Source: Bolinopsis microptera
Taxonomy: Eukaryota; Ctenophora; Tentaculata; Lobata; Bolinopsidae
Assembly (NCBI RefSeq): GCF_026151205.1
Contig: NC_087079.1
Location: 8,794,635-8,858,634, forward strand
Length of the DNA stretch: 64,000 nt
Direction of reading: 5' to 3'
Below the pieces are notes generated by a model that worked only from the letters and a program-made list of their open reading frames with translations, was not told where the DNA came from and ran no database searches. This document shows, piece by piece, positions 12,983 through 23,707 of the stretch (position 1 is the stretch's first letter; each line of letters starts with the position of its first letter). The position numbers and the translations under genes were made by a program.

Positions 12983-13860
12983 GCCCTAACCCACGCCACC
13001 ATTCACTACCTAGCTCAGCAGATATACTTGTTAAATACTAAGTAACATTTAGCAGAAATAAGATACTATTGTCGGTGTTATTTCATATAGATTTGAGTTC
13101 ATTTTCTAAGAGAAACAATAAGAAATATTTCGTATCAGGTTTCCGGTAATATTTAAAAATGACGTACTATGATTTTTAAATAATTCAAAAATTTGCATTC
13201 GTTATATTAAGACGAAGTTTGTTTTCATGCCAAGTTGTATTTTATTGAGACTGTGCAATTAGGTACCCAGTTCTTTTTGCTTTTTGTTAGAGTGTTTCTT
13301 CTAATCGAAAGTCACATTTGTTTTATGTGGCAGTACAATGTTGAAATGATGTAAAAACCGCGCAGGATATTGTAAACAACGGAATAGATATTTTAAATTG
13401 GGCATTTAATCAACTTATTATGTGCTCACCCAAAAGTGCTATTGTCTTTACTTTCGACATTAAGTTGTGACCAGCACTATATTAACTATACGGCATAACA
13501 TGTGATAAAACTTAAATACACAGACAGATAGACGATAAAAGAGACAAAAGCTATGCTACTACATGAAACAAAAGTACACTGAACAACCCGAAACGAATTG
13601 CCAACTGCCTAGATCGACTACAACCCAATTACTGTCCTGAAAAATCAGCACCTCTAATATTCCTCATAACATATTATATCATAACATTTGCATACCAGGC
13701 AGAGAAAAAGAGTTAACAAGTCAACCTAACCCGATACAAGGAACACAGAGTTCTCACTATACCAAACACACATAGAATAAGTGCAGGCTGGTTAATGTGT
13801 ACACTGAAAGTATAGCCAACTAGCCCAATGTACATGGCTAATTGAGTGCAGGCGCTACCT
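12983..13860. other. KDM6A upstream region
   Basis: AT-rich non-coding sequence between the KDM6A start codon and the 28-bp array. It presumably includes the KDM6A 5' UTR and promoter, but I see no convincing TATA box or initiator. No other gene visible. Confidence 0.4.
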
Positions 13861-13866
13861 ACCGGA

Positions 13867-15634
13867 AACTAGAGGCAGGGAGGCAGTAAACTAGAGGCAG
13901 GGAGGCAGTTGTAATAAACTAGAGGCAGGGAGGCAGTTGTAATCAACTAGAAGCAGGGAGATAGTTATAATCAACTAGAAGCAGGGAGGCAGTTGTAATA
14001 AACTAGAGGCAGGGAGGCAGTTATAATAAACTAGATGCAGGGAGGCAGTTGTAATAAACTAGAGGCAGGGAGGCAGTTGTAATAAACTAGAGGCAGGGAG
14101 GCAGTTGTAATAAACTAGAGGCAGGGAGGCAGTTGTAATCAACTAGAGGCAGGGAGGCAGTTGTAATCAACTAGAGGCAGGGAGGCAGTTGTAATCAACT
14201 AGAGGCAGGGAGGCAGTTGTAATAAACTAGAGGCAGGGAGGCAGTTGTAATAAACTAGAAGCAGGGAGGCAGTTATAATCAACTAGAAGCAGGGAGGCAG
14301 TTGTAATAAACTAGAGGCAGGGAGGCAGTTGTAATCAACTAGAGGCAGGGAGGCAGTTGTAATCAACTAGAGGCAGGGAGGCAGTTGTAATCAACTAGAG
14401 GCAGGGAGGCAGTTGTAATCAACTAGAGGCAGGGAGGCAGTTGTAATCAACTAGAGGCAGGGAGGCAGTTGTAATCAACTAGAGGCAGGGAGGCAGTTGT
14501 AATCAACTAGAGGCAGGGAGGCAGTTGTAATAAACTAGAGGCAGGGAGGCAGTTGTAATAAACTAGAAGCAGGGAGGCAGTTATAATCAACTAGAAGCAG
14601 GGAGGCAGTTGTAATAAACTAGAGGCAGGGAGGCAGTTGTAATCAACTAGAGGCAGGGAGGCAGTTGTAATCAACTAGAGGCAGGGAGGCAGTTGTAATC
14701 AACTAGAGGCAGGGAGGCAGTTGTAATCAACTAGAGGCAGGGAGGCAGTTGTAATCAACTAGAGGCAGGGAGGCAGTTGTAATAAACTAGAGGCAGGGAG
14801 GCAGTTATAATAAACTAGAGGCAGGGAGGCAGTTGTAATAAACTAGAGGCAGGGAGGCAGTTGTAATCAACTAGAGGCAGGGAGGCAGTTGTAATCAACT
14901 AGAGGCAGGGAGGCAGTTGTAATAAACTAGAGGCAGGGAGGCAGTTGTAATAAACTAGAAGCAGGGAGGCAGTTATAATCAACTAGAAGCAGGGAGGCAG
15001 TTGTAATAAACTAGAGGCAGGGAGGCAGTTGTAATCAACTAGAGGCAGGGAGGCAGTTGTAATCAACTAGAGGCAGGGAGGCAGTTGTAATCAACTAGAG
15101 GCAGGGAGGCAGTTGTAATCAACTAGAGGCAGGGAGGCAGTTGTAATCAACTAGAGGCAGGGAGGCAGTTGTAATCAACTAGAGGCAGGGAGGCAGTTGT
15201 AATAAACTAGAGGCAGGGAGGCAGTTGTAATAAACTAGAAGCAGGGAGGCAGTTATAATCAACTAGAAGCAGGGAGGCAGTTGTAATAAACTAGAGGCAG
15301 GGAGGCAGTTGTAATCAACTAGAGGCAGGGAGGCAGTTGTAATCAACTAGAGGCAGGGAGGCAGTTGTAATCAACTAGAGGCAGGGAGGCAGTTGTAATA
15401 AACTAGAGGCAGGGAGGCAGTTATAATAAACTAGAGGCAGGGAGGCAGTTGTAATAAACTAGAGGCAGGGAGGCAGTTGTAATAAACTAGAGGCAGGGAG
15501 GCAGTTGTAATCAACTAGAAGCATGGAGGCAGTTGTAATCAACTAGAGGCAGGGAGGCAGTTGTAATAAACTAGAAGCAGGGAGGCAGTTGTAATAAACT
15601 AGAGGCAGGGAGGCAGTTGTAATAAATTAGAGAC
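13867..15634. repeat. 28-bp minisatellite, about 62 copies, with higher-order structure
   Basis: Unit 'ctagaggcagggaggcagtt' followed by 'gtaataaa' or 'gtaatcaa'. Units carrying 'agaagc' and 'gttataat' come back as a block at 13965, 14273, 14581, 14973 and 15253, that is at 308, 308, 392 and 280 bp (11, 11, 14 and 10 units), so multi-unit blocks were copied. The array is 0.9 kb upstream of the KDM6A start. No ORF. Confidence 0.95.
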
Positions 15635-15639
15635 AGGCT

Positions 15640-16807
15640 AGGGTGGCAATTGTAGTAAGCAGTTGTAAGGCAATCATAATACCGCGACCGTGTCTTTCAA
15701 TTTTAGTGCATTACGACCTTATCATTACTAGACTAGTAGTTTTATATTATACGAGTAACTATATTATCAATATTTGATACTATGGAAACCAACCATAATA
15801 CTATCATGGACATTGGACATGGTATCGGCTTCTAATTGATTAACCATGAAACAAATATTTGAACAGTATCGTCTGCACTGTTAGAAAGATAAATAAAACA
15901 AGCAAATTTTAGGAATCGAAATAAATAATCATTATATTCGAACGCCAGATTGCCAATTTAGCAGCTAAACTTAAGCAACATATAATTTTTACAATGCTCA
16001 ACTTAATAACGCAAAATACAAACTGAAAAGTTTCTTCATTGTAAGACTCATAGTTCAAAATGACTTAATTAAATCTGTTTGCACTTCCATAAATTTTGAT
16101 TTATCTAAACTCACTAAAAGTTGTTTTAAAATACTTTAATCTACGGACTGCTGAAAAATTATTAAATAAACCTCTAGTCTACTTTAAAGATTCTGACTGC
16201 AGGGAAGTGTTAAAAACAATTAAGAAATCGTTAAATTTATCATCATTATTATATTATTATTTACATACCATCGAATCCAAATTCAACCCATAGCAGCCCA
16301 AAATATCGCGTATTGAATCCTTAAAAATACCGATCATACTTTGTTTAAAAATAATTTTCAGTTATCACGGCAACCTGAGCCTAAGCCCCGCTTAAAGTTG
16401 CAACAGTGAACACACTGTAATTATTCCACAGAAAATAAGATTTAACAGCCATCACCTTCATCATGTATGTAACACGAATAGCAACTGTTCCACACAATAA
16501 TGAATAGCGTTATAAATTGCACAGCGTTATTGAAAAGCTTCCAATGTACGGCTTAAGTAAATTGAAAAGTATGGTTTATCATCCAACAGAATGAAGTGTA
16601 AATACAGTCCTAATTTAGGCGATTTAACAAAAACGTAACGTAATTTTAGAAAAAAGTGAAAATTATTACTTTTACAACTAAAAATATAAATTATAAGAAT
16701 TTAAAAATAATGCTAACAATTTTAGAATGGCAAGCATGAAGATTGAACTTTTGTATTTTCAAATTGATCGTGGTACGATTTTACTGTTTATCATAATACT
16801 GTATCAA
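15640..16807. other. Intergenic AT-rich sequence
   Basis: Between the 28-bp array and the MAP2K-like gene's poly(A) signal. AT-rich; one 65-codon open frame (16096-16293, plus) has no recognisable domain. I see nothing supportable in it. Confidence 0.5.
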
Positions 16808-16813
16808 TTTATT
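16808..16813 (-). terminator. Candidate poly(A) signal of the MAP2K-like gene
   Basis: AATAAA on the minus strand, 34 bp after the stop codon at 16847. Position and sequence fit a cleavage/polyadenylation signal. Confidence 0.5.
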
Positions 16814-16846
16814 CCTAAATTAAAGTGAGTAAGGATCGTCACAGGT

Positions 16847-18824
16847 CTAATTTTTGGTCAAATTGTTGTACCATTCAGCGACCTGTTTCTCTAGAATAAT
16901 CTCTCGCATGGATATGAACTTGTGCTTCATGATGTAGAACCTGCCGTTCTTAACTTTCGGGTACATCCGCTCATCCGGGTCTTTCTTCAGGCATTGGGCT
17001 ATAAAGTCGGCTAGGTTTGGTTCGTAACTGAAGATTATTTGATTTTGGAATAGTAGTAAAAGATTAAACTTATTTCGGACGACTAAGCTCATTTTAAAAT
17101 CACATTAAATAATTTTCAGATATGCTGGCCCCACTAATTTTATAGAAAAATTCTACAAAAACCAACCATACAGACACAAAAACTCACGCGGGATCAGATT
17201 TAGCAAGATACGGTGGTTCCTGTTTTAGTATCTTAGCCATCAGGTCGAACTGTGCTTTCATATCCTTACTGGCAAAGGGATGCTTCCTGGTGGCCAACTC
17301 CAGTGCAGACACACCTGTAATTTTACAGTTAGTTACAACTTACGGTATATAAAACATAGTTTGCCGTCGCATATCGTATTATAATTACTATATTACAGGG
17401 AAAATAATTGATTTGGTATTCCCGGTATTTGAGACTAAATTTTAAATAGATAGAAGCCGGAATTGGTACACTTTTCATTTTGGCATACCTAAGCTCCAGA
17501 TATCTGCGGTGCAATCAAATTTAGCCTCATTCTTCTTATCATCACAGTCTATTCTTTCAGGAGCAGCGTAACAGCTCGTTATAGTGGGATCACTAAAGGG
17601 GAACAACACGTTATTCAATGTTTTAAACAATGACTCGTTTATTGGTATGCAGGGACGACGGAAATCATGATATCTGATTTCATTTACAATCACTGGGTCG
17701 AAACGCAAGGTTGTCTTCTCTCAGACCTTAAAAGCAACGATAATTCTGAAGAAAAAACGATTAGATGATTAAATCGGCTAGACCTACTTTAAGCAATTAC
17801 CTAAAGCAATAAGAATTATAGAGATATCCCGATCCATCAAAATCTGATAGCTTTATTTGTCCCTCAGTGCCCAGCAAAATGTTCGCTGACATGATAGAGT
17901 TTGTCAATTATCAGTGGAGTTAGAATTTAGATAGCATATTCAATATTCACGAAGTCACACAGGACCAAAGCAAAGCAGAGACATTACATTTAGACCAATT
18001 CTGTCGAATTCTTATCTAAGAGATAAAATATCAGAGTCTCATAGTTTGCTGGCGACTTAATGGATTATCTAAGTTAATGTCACTGACCTGGCTTGACGTC
18101 TCTGTGAATTATCTTCTTGTCTTTCAAGTACACCAGAGCGTGTGATATACTGTAACAAAGAGTGGCCAGCACTTTAGCAGGGATGAGGGTATCTTTCTTT
18201 AAACAGATTTGGAGTATTTTTGCAAAACAAGTCTCCATTTTCTCCATACAAATGAAGGCTTCACCGCACATTTCGAAGTAACCATAGAGAGTAATGATGT
18301 TACTGTGTCCTCTTAGTTTTCGAAGATGTTCTATGTCACGAGTTACTTTCGTCTTTTTGTCCAGCTCATTCAGTTGGCCTAATCTCGTTTTCTTGAGAGC
18401 CATGACAGTATCTGCAAATATTCTGATATTAACAAATTTTTTATGGAAACATCAAAAATCAGCTACTTTACCATAAAAGCTAAGGCAATACAAGACAAGC
18501 TTCACCTGCTAGCATCAAATTTGCCAGAAGAGAACTCATGGATGTCACTTTGTATTACAAAGAAAGATAAAGGCACTTACCCGACTTTATGTGCTTGTAA
18601 CATTCTACTGTGCTATTACCACCCTTGCCAAGGAGAAGGGGTTCTTGACGCTCAAAGTGATCCAAGGAAACGCCTTTAAAATTCCTGTCATTAATTTTCA
18701 GAGAATTTATATCTCCTTTTGAGGTGTATCGACGCTCATTGTAATAACGTTCAGTAATAGATTCGATTGGAATTGCCCCAAAAGTTCCATGATTACTTTT
18801 AGGTCTTGATCGTGAACCATTCAT
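16847..18824 (-). CDS. Divergent MAP kinase kinase (MAP2K-like) dual-specificity kinase
   Basis: Exons: 18824-18581, 18411-18088, 17885-17801, about 17715-17489, 17314-17188, 17027-16847 (stop TAG). Product about 390 aa, normal for MKKs. Visible: a glycine loop LGKGGNSTV (the last glycine replaced), VMALKK with Lys88, HRDVKPAN with Asp186, LSDFDGSGYL, CYAAPERID, TADIWSLGVSALELATRKHPF, and a C-terminus ending in FISMREIILEKQVAEWY. Family members phosphorylate the Thr-x-Tyr loop of MAP kinases in the cytoplasm; the PYMAPERI-like and ELATRKHPF motifs point to MKK3/4/6 relatives. Oddities: DFD instead of DFG, a long activation segment (about 75 residues), and a junction problem. The DFD exon ends in phase 2, but the next open frame, bounded by an in-frame TGA at 17723-17721, only offers AG acceptors of phase 0 or 1. 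It could be an active divergent kinase, a pseudokinase or a slightly damaged copy. Confidence 0.82.
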
Positions 18825-19315
18825 TTCTAATGCTCATAATGTGTTCCTAATAGAGGAATGAATTTGTTAAATCATCATCAACGATAAAATAAGGAAAAAT
18901 GCAGATTAGAATATTGTTTCTTAAATTTATTGACTTCTGCAAAGAATTGGTCAGCAACAGAGTGTGAGATGTATGGGATCCTTGTCTGTTATAGGAAATG
19001 GCGGGACTACTGCAATGGTAAGGTAACATTCATCACAGATCATGAACCATAGCCCATAATCAATTTTACACTTATTACTGATGTTATGTCGATGAAATTG
19101 GCTAGATCTTTCTAAAAGTAATGACACTATCCCCTGTAAGATAATAAATAATTTGAACCAACACAAGTCAACAATTTTATAAAGGAGGGTGAGTCAGTAT
19201 ATAAAAATTGCGACAAGAAACTGAATTTAAATATTCAATTTTGATTGACTCAAAAGTTTCAGAAGATATCAAATAACACCCATCATCGAAAAGAATAAAT
19301 TAGCCTGAATTTAAT
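18825..19315. other. Short spacer between ZNF593-like and MAP2K-like genes
   Basis: 491 bp between the ZNF593-like stop codon and the MAP2K-like start codon, both on the minus strand. A minus-strand AATAAA at 18931-18926 could end the ZNF593-like transcript. No ORF of interest. Confidence 0.4.
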
Positions 19316-19765
19316 TTAGTTCATAACAGTAGATGACTCCAACTGGTTTTGTAATTCTTGGACCTGATCTTTATGTTGAGTAGTCATCAGACCTAAATGA
19401 ATAGGATACACTGGAGCTTCGGGTGTGGTATAACTTCCTAATCCAGCAGCCTTGTCAGCTTCAGCATGTGAGTACTGTGGTTCTGATAGGTATTTAATAC
19501 GCTTTTTGTGAGGTTTGGATCTTTCGTGCCTTACCAGATCTCCAGGATTCATAAAATATCTGTCACATGGCATACAGAAATGTTCACCCTTGCCAACTTT
19601 ATCATAATCACGTTTCTCCAGCTGTTTGACTAGTGCTGGTGTGGCTTTAATGATATTTGCTGAAATCTGATCAACGTCTGTTGCTCTACATCTGGTTCGT
19701 TTGGCTTTCTTCTGATCTAAAACTCTGTGATGATGGCGCTTCTTTGCATACTTTCCATTAGACAT
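19316..19765 (-). CDS. ZNF593: ZNF593/Bud20-type zinc-finger protein
   Basis: 149 aa with a basic N-terminus (KYAKKRHHHRVLDQKKAKRTR) and one C2H2 finger at about residues 63-83: HFCMPCDRYFMNPGDL then RHERSKPHKKR, that is C-x2-C-x12-H-x5-H. After it comes the family signature KYLSEPQYSHAEADKAAGLG plus SYTTPE, close to human ZNF593 (VEPYSQEEAERAAGMGSY). Relatives, including yeast Bud20, travel with pre-60S ribosomal particles and help their nuclear export. A strong acceptor, TTTTATTGCAG, ends one base before the ATG, so there is an upstream exon (UTR or a few codons) or a trans-splice site. The last 40 residues are less conserved. Confidence 0.88.
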   Translation of the reverse strand: MSNGKYAKKRHHHRVLDQKKAKRTRCRATDVDQISANIIKATPALVKQLEKRDYDKVGKGEHFCMPCDRYFMNPGDLVRHERSKPHKKRIKYLSEPQYSHAEADKAAGLGSYTTPEAPVYPIHLGLMTTQHKDQVQELQNQLESSTVMN

Positions 19766-19766
19766 C

Positions 19767-20130
19767 CTGCAATAAAACGGTAAGATATGGTTTTAAGATC
19801 AATAAAATCAGATTTATAATCTACGTTTTCATCAAATAAACTCACATAGTACACCAACTGTTTGACCGGAAATGCTGGAAAAATATTGGTGAAATAAGCT
19901 ACAAGTTCATATCTAAAGAGGCCAACAAAAATAAGTCCTTAAAATTCTCCAACATGAGCATGTTATTTTAAGCCAGTTTCGAATTAACAGTTGATGAGTA
20001 AGGCCACATATTTAAAACATATATAGCAATATTATAGTTTGAATGTTTCATAGCATATTGGGGCTGTACATGCAGCATGAAGACAAATGGAGTCGAAAAT
20101 AGTGTAAGCGGGCAATAATTTATTATTTGC
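19767..20130. other. Upstream region of the ZNF593-like gene
   Basis: AT-rich, non-coding on what I can see. It should hold the 5' exon and promoter of the ZNF593-like gene. No exon can be fixed. Confidence 0.35.
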
Positions 20131-20137
20131 AGAACTA

Positions 20138-20674
20138 ATGAGAACTGTGAAATGCAAGGATGTGCAGACTGAGCCAGTTCTTCTTCCAGTTGATGGTCTA
20201 GAGTTACCAAAGGGAACAGTCCTAGGAGACCAAGCCAGGCTGGACATTTCTGCAAGATCGATTTGGAATGCTTCAGAGAGGGCATATTTTGATGTAAGGG
20301 TATTTCATGCCCCAGCCCCCTCCAATGCAAGCAAATCGATCCCAGCAATGTACCTGTCCCATGAAAATGAGAAAAAGCGATGTTACAATGCAAGGGTTCT
20401 TGAAGTGGAGAAAGGAAGCTTCACACCTTTAGTGTTCTCGACTTCTGGTGGAATGGGTGGTGAAGCTGAGAGACTGGTCAAGAAGCTGGCCAGTAAGATG
20501 GAGTACCACACTGGCCAGAGGTACTCAGACGCTGTAGGATACATTAGAAAGCGCCTTCGCTTTGAAATCCTTAGAACAACAGTGATTTCTCTCCGTGGAG
20601 ACAGAGGTACGAGAAAAAACATTGTTGATATAAACAGTCTAGATCTTAACTTGGAGCCACAAGGCCAAGGGTAA
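20138..20674 (+). pseudogene. 5'-truncated transposon-type ORF (RFDVRVFxP family C-terminal domain)
   Basis: 178 codons. It holds ARLDISARSIWNASERAYFD then VRVFHAPAPSN, an EKKRCYNARVLEVEKGSFTP block, LVFSTSGGMGGEAE, and an arginine-rich end (RKRLRFEILRTTVISLRGDRG). From general knowledge this matches the C-terminal part of repetitive, reverse-transcriptase-associated proteins in invertebrate genomes. The D-x-n-FDVRV pattern could be a PD-(D/E)XK-like nuclease core, but that is my inference. The first residues (VKCKDVQTEPVLLPVDGLELP) fall in the middle of the family pattern, so the N-terminus is missing; no RT is nearby. Best read as a degraded mobile-element remnant of otherwise unknown function. 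Confidence 0.5.
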
Positions 20675-21719
20675 TTTTTGATTGTTAAGGGAATTTTTTG
20701 AATTCTTAAAGGGTTGATTTTATATAGGGTCACTGCTATTATTAAACTAAGCTCAGTTAATGTAAGAGCCGCTTTAGAAAGCACTGGAGTTCATCTCCAG
20801 GATTAAATTATATCGAGTTATACGATTTAGCTATAAGGCGGTTTATAAATGTTGTGTTTATTTTATGTTTTATTATCATTATATTATGTGTATGGACACG
20901 TTCATTGAAGTTTGAGGATATTGGTAAATATTAGTGACCCTACTAAATGGCACGATGATGTAAAATGTGTCACACTATAAAACTATATAAACCCTCAATG
21001 GTTAGGATAATCGTTTCATCCTCTAGATAAACTTTGTCGCATAACGATATCTTTATCAGACAATAAGATATCGTTTAAATGCGGCCGGCAGTGAGTTGTA
21101 AACTTTGTCACACTATAAAAACGTGACAGAGTTTATATGGACCCCTTGTTGCCGTGCTTGACCAAATTTTCGAATTTCAAATTTATAGGATAGTTGCATA
21201 TGACTATTATCTACATATTTAGCGACTTTTTTCGTTAAATGGTAGCACCATGTAAACTCCGTCACACATTTAAGAAATTTATATGAGGGATGTTTATGAC
21301 ATCCTGACAAGAAATGCCGAATAGTCTAGCATTATTTTGTGAGCTGAATGTGTTTGGAATTGTTCACATATTTCATTGTTATAGGCAAATACAAATACAG
21401 AAGGCAGAAATAGGTAAATTTAGTCACATAAATTTGTATGATATCTCAACATGTGTGAAATTGAGTAAATATTAGTATACCAACTTAAACACCCTATATT
21501 ACGTACTATGGATCAATTAACAATATTTCAACCATACGCCGGTCATATAAATTATTATATGGCAGTGATATGTTAACATTGGCAAAATTTCAACACCTGA
21601 ACAGGGTAAAAATTTGTGAATTTCGTCACAAAAAAAATATTATAACTTTATTTGCTCCGTGTTGGCAAAATAACTAATTTATCGACATAGTGATGGTGAT
21701 AAAGTAACATTATATACTA

Positions 21720-22500
21720 ATTGAGGTATTATATATATGATTCTTCAAAATAGGGGCAAGAAATGTAAATTTCGTCACATCAGCCATAGCATTAGTTAGA
21801 TAGATTTTCTTTCATATCAACTGCCCTTATTATAGCTAGAATGGATTTATACAGGAAATATAGAAACCCATGCCCATTTTTCATCACATTGAAATTATAC
21901 TGTTGGGGCAGGAAAAGTAAATTTTGTCACATTTCGGTAAATTAGTGATATCAAACTCAGCATTGTTAAACTTGGGTTCTGATTTGTTGAAAAATAACCA
22001 ACCAATAATTCCTGGAAGAAAATTGAATTTTAACTGAGGTATGGTTCTTTAAAATAGGGGCAAGAAATGTAAATTTCGTTACATACGTCATTTTAAAATT
22101 TAGATAGATTTTCTTTCATATCAATAGTCCTTATTATAGTTAGAATGGATTTATACAGGAAATATAGAAACCCATGCCAATTTTTCATCACATTGAAATT
22201 ATACTGTTGGGGCAGGAAAAGTAAATTTCGTCACATTTCAGTAACTTAGTAAAATTAAACTCAGCATTGTTAAACTTGAGTTCTATTTTTCTAAACAATA
22301 ACCAACCAATAATTCCTGGAAGAATATTGAATTCTAACCGAGGTATGGTTCTTCAAAATAGGGTCAAGAAATGTAAATTTTGTCACATACGAGTACGTCA
22401 TTGTAAAATTTAGATACAATTTCTTTCACGTGAACAGTCCTAATTACAGTCCGAAATGATTAATACAGAGATACAGGAAATATAAAAACCCCTGCCCATT
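21720..22500. repeat. 304-bp tandem repeat inside element A
   Basis: 'caaaataggggcaagaaatg' and 'ggggcaggaaaagtaaat' alternate, so one unit of 304 bp holds two copies of the 16-bp motif 152 bp apart. About 2.5 copies. The two halves are themselves diverged relatives. Confidence 0.8.
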
Positions 22501-22549
22501 TTATAATGTATGTAATATGTTAATCACAGACTATTTCATTCTATAATCA

Positions 22550-23111
22550 TTGTTTCCAAATTTAACCTATTTATGATGTCTTATCATTTTGTGACGATGT
22601 TTACATCAACTGCCCTATACTTGAATCAACTGTATCCGTGTATCGTCCTTATATAGAGTTTTCCCGCAAAATTTAACTTATTTACGATGTCGTATCATTT
22701 TGTGACGATGTTTACATCAACTGCCCTATACTTGAATCAACTGTATCCGTGTATCGTCCTTATATAGAGTTTTCCCGCAAAATGTAACCTATTTACGATG
22801 TCGTATCATTTTGTGACGATGTTTACATCAACTGCCCTATACTTGAACCAACTGTATCCGTATACTGTCCTTATATAGAGTTTTCCCGCAAAATGTAACC
22901 TATTTACGATGTCGTATCATTTTGTGACGATGTTTACATCAACTGCCCTATACTTGAATAAACTGTCTCCGTGTATCGTCCTTATATAGATTTTCCCCGC
23001 AAAATGTAACCTATTTACGATGTCGTATCATTTTGTGACGATGTTTACATCAACTGCCCTATACTTGAATCAACTGTATCCGTGTATCGTCCTTATATAG
23101 AGTTTTCCCGC
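22550..23111. repeat. 111-bp tandem repeat, five copies, inside element A
   Basis: Unit start 'aacctatttacgatgtcgta' recurs at 111-bp steps (22561, 22672, 22783, 22894, 23005). Each copy holds one reverse-oriented motif 'tgtgacgatgtttaca'. Copies are nearly identical, so the amplification is recent compared with the rest of the element. Confidence 0.95.
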
Positions 23112-23707
23112 CTTCCAAACCAAAATCAGATATAAATGATTTCGGAAATTCACCCAGAATTTCAAACTCCATATAATGTGACTATGTGACAGAATTTACA
23201 TCATTTCCTAATAACCAAGTGCATGTATTAGCTAACTTTTCAAAACAAGTTCATATTTTAGCCTTTTAGGGCTATGATTGGCAGAAGAACCATCAAATAA
23301 TGAGTTGAAAGGGTTTTGAGGACACCTCACAGTAGAAAAGAGGTCTCGTATTCTGAGTGTGACAAAGTTTACGAAATATTGCCTTAAAGCCGTTCGATCC
23401 GTGCCCTTTAACCAATGTTGTATCACAATTGTTAGATTGACCTAATCTACTATATTTCAGACCAAGGAATGATAATTGGGCAGCTATGGTAAACAATGTC
23501 ACAAAAATGTGACATTTTTTACATTATAGTGCCTAAAAGCAATACATTTTATTTCTGAGCAGTGCATATGGGAGTATGGGTCACGTGGCTAATGTTCTGA
23601 ACTTATGAACACGCTAGATTAATAGATGCTAAAATTAAGCCACTATCGTCGAAAACGCTATTTTAGAAATTTACCAATATCCTCAAACTTCAATGAACGT
23701 GTCCGTA

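Larger units (their letters stand above)
20891..23707. mobile_element. Element A: 2.8-kb non-autonomous TIR element with ordered motif array
   Basis: Terminal inverted repeats of 39 bp with one mismatch at 20891-20929 and 23669-23707. No coding capacity. The interior repeats a 16-bp motif, consensus 'gtaaatttcgtcacat', in plus orientation at 20960, 21098, 21252, 21414, 21616, 21765, 21917, 22069, 22221 and 22373, then in the reverse orientation ('tgtgacgatgtttaca') at 22590, 22701, 22812, 22923, 23034, 23185, 23358 and 23508. One plus copy sits at 23489. Subterminal repeats pointing inward from both ends are known transposase-binding layouts in several DNA transposon groups. I could not define target-site duplications, so the superfamily is open. 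Confidence 0.75.

Noticed and set aside
13867-15634. CRISPR-like array
   Set aside because: The repeats are directly adjacent with no unique spacers, and the DNA is eukaryotic; it is a minisatellite.
20891-23707. Element A as a satellite or centromeric array
   Set aside because: Only the 111-bp and 304-bp parts are tandem; unique spacers and matched terminal inverted repeats bound the whole.
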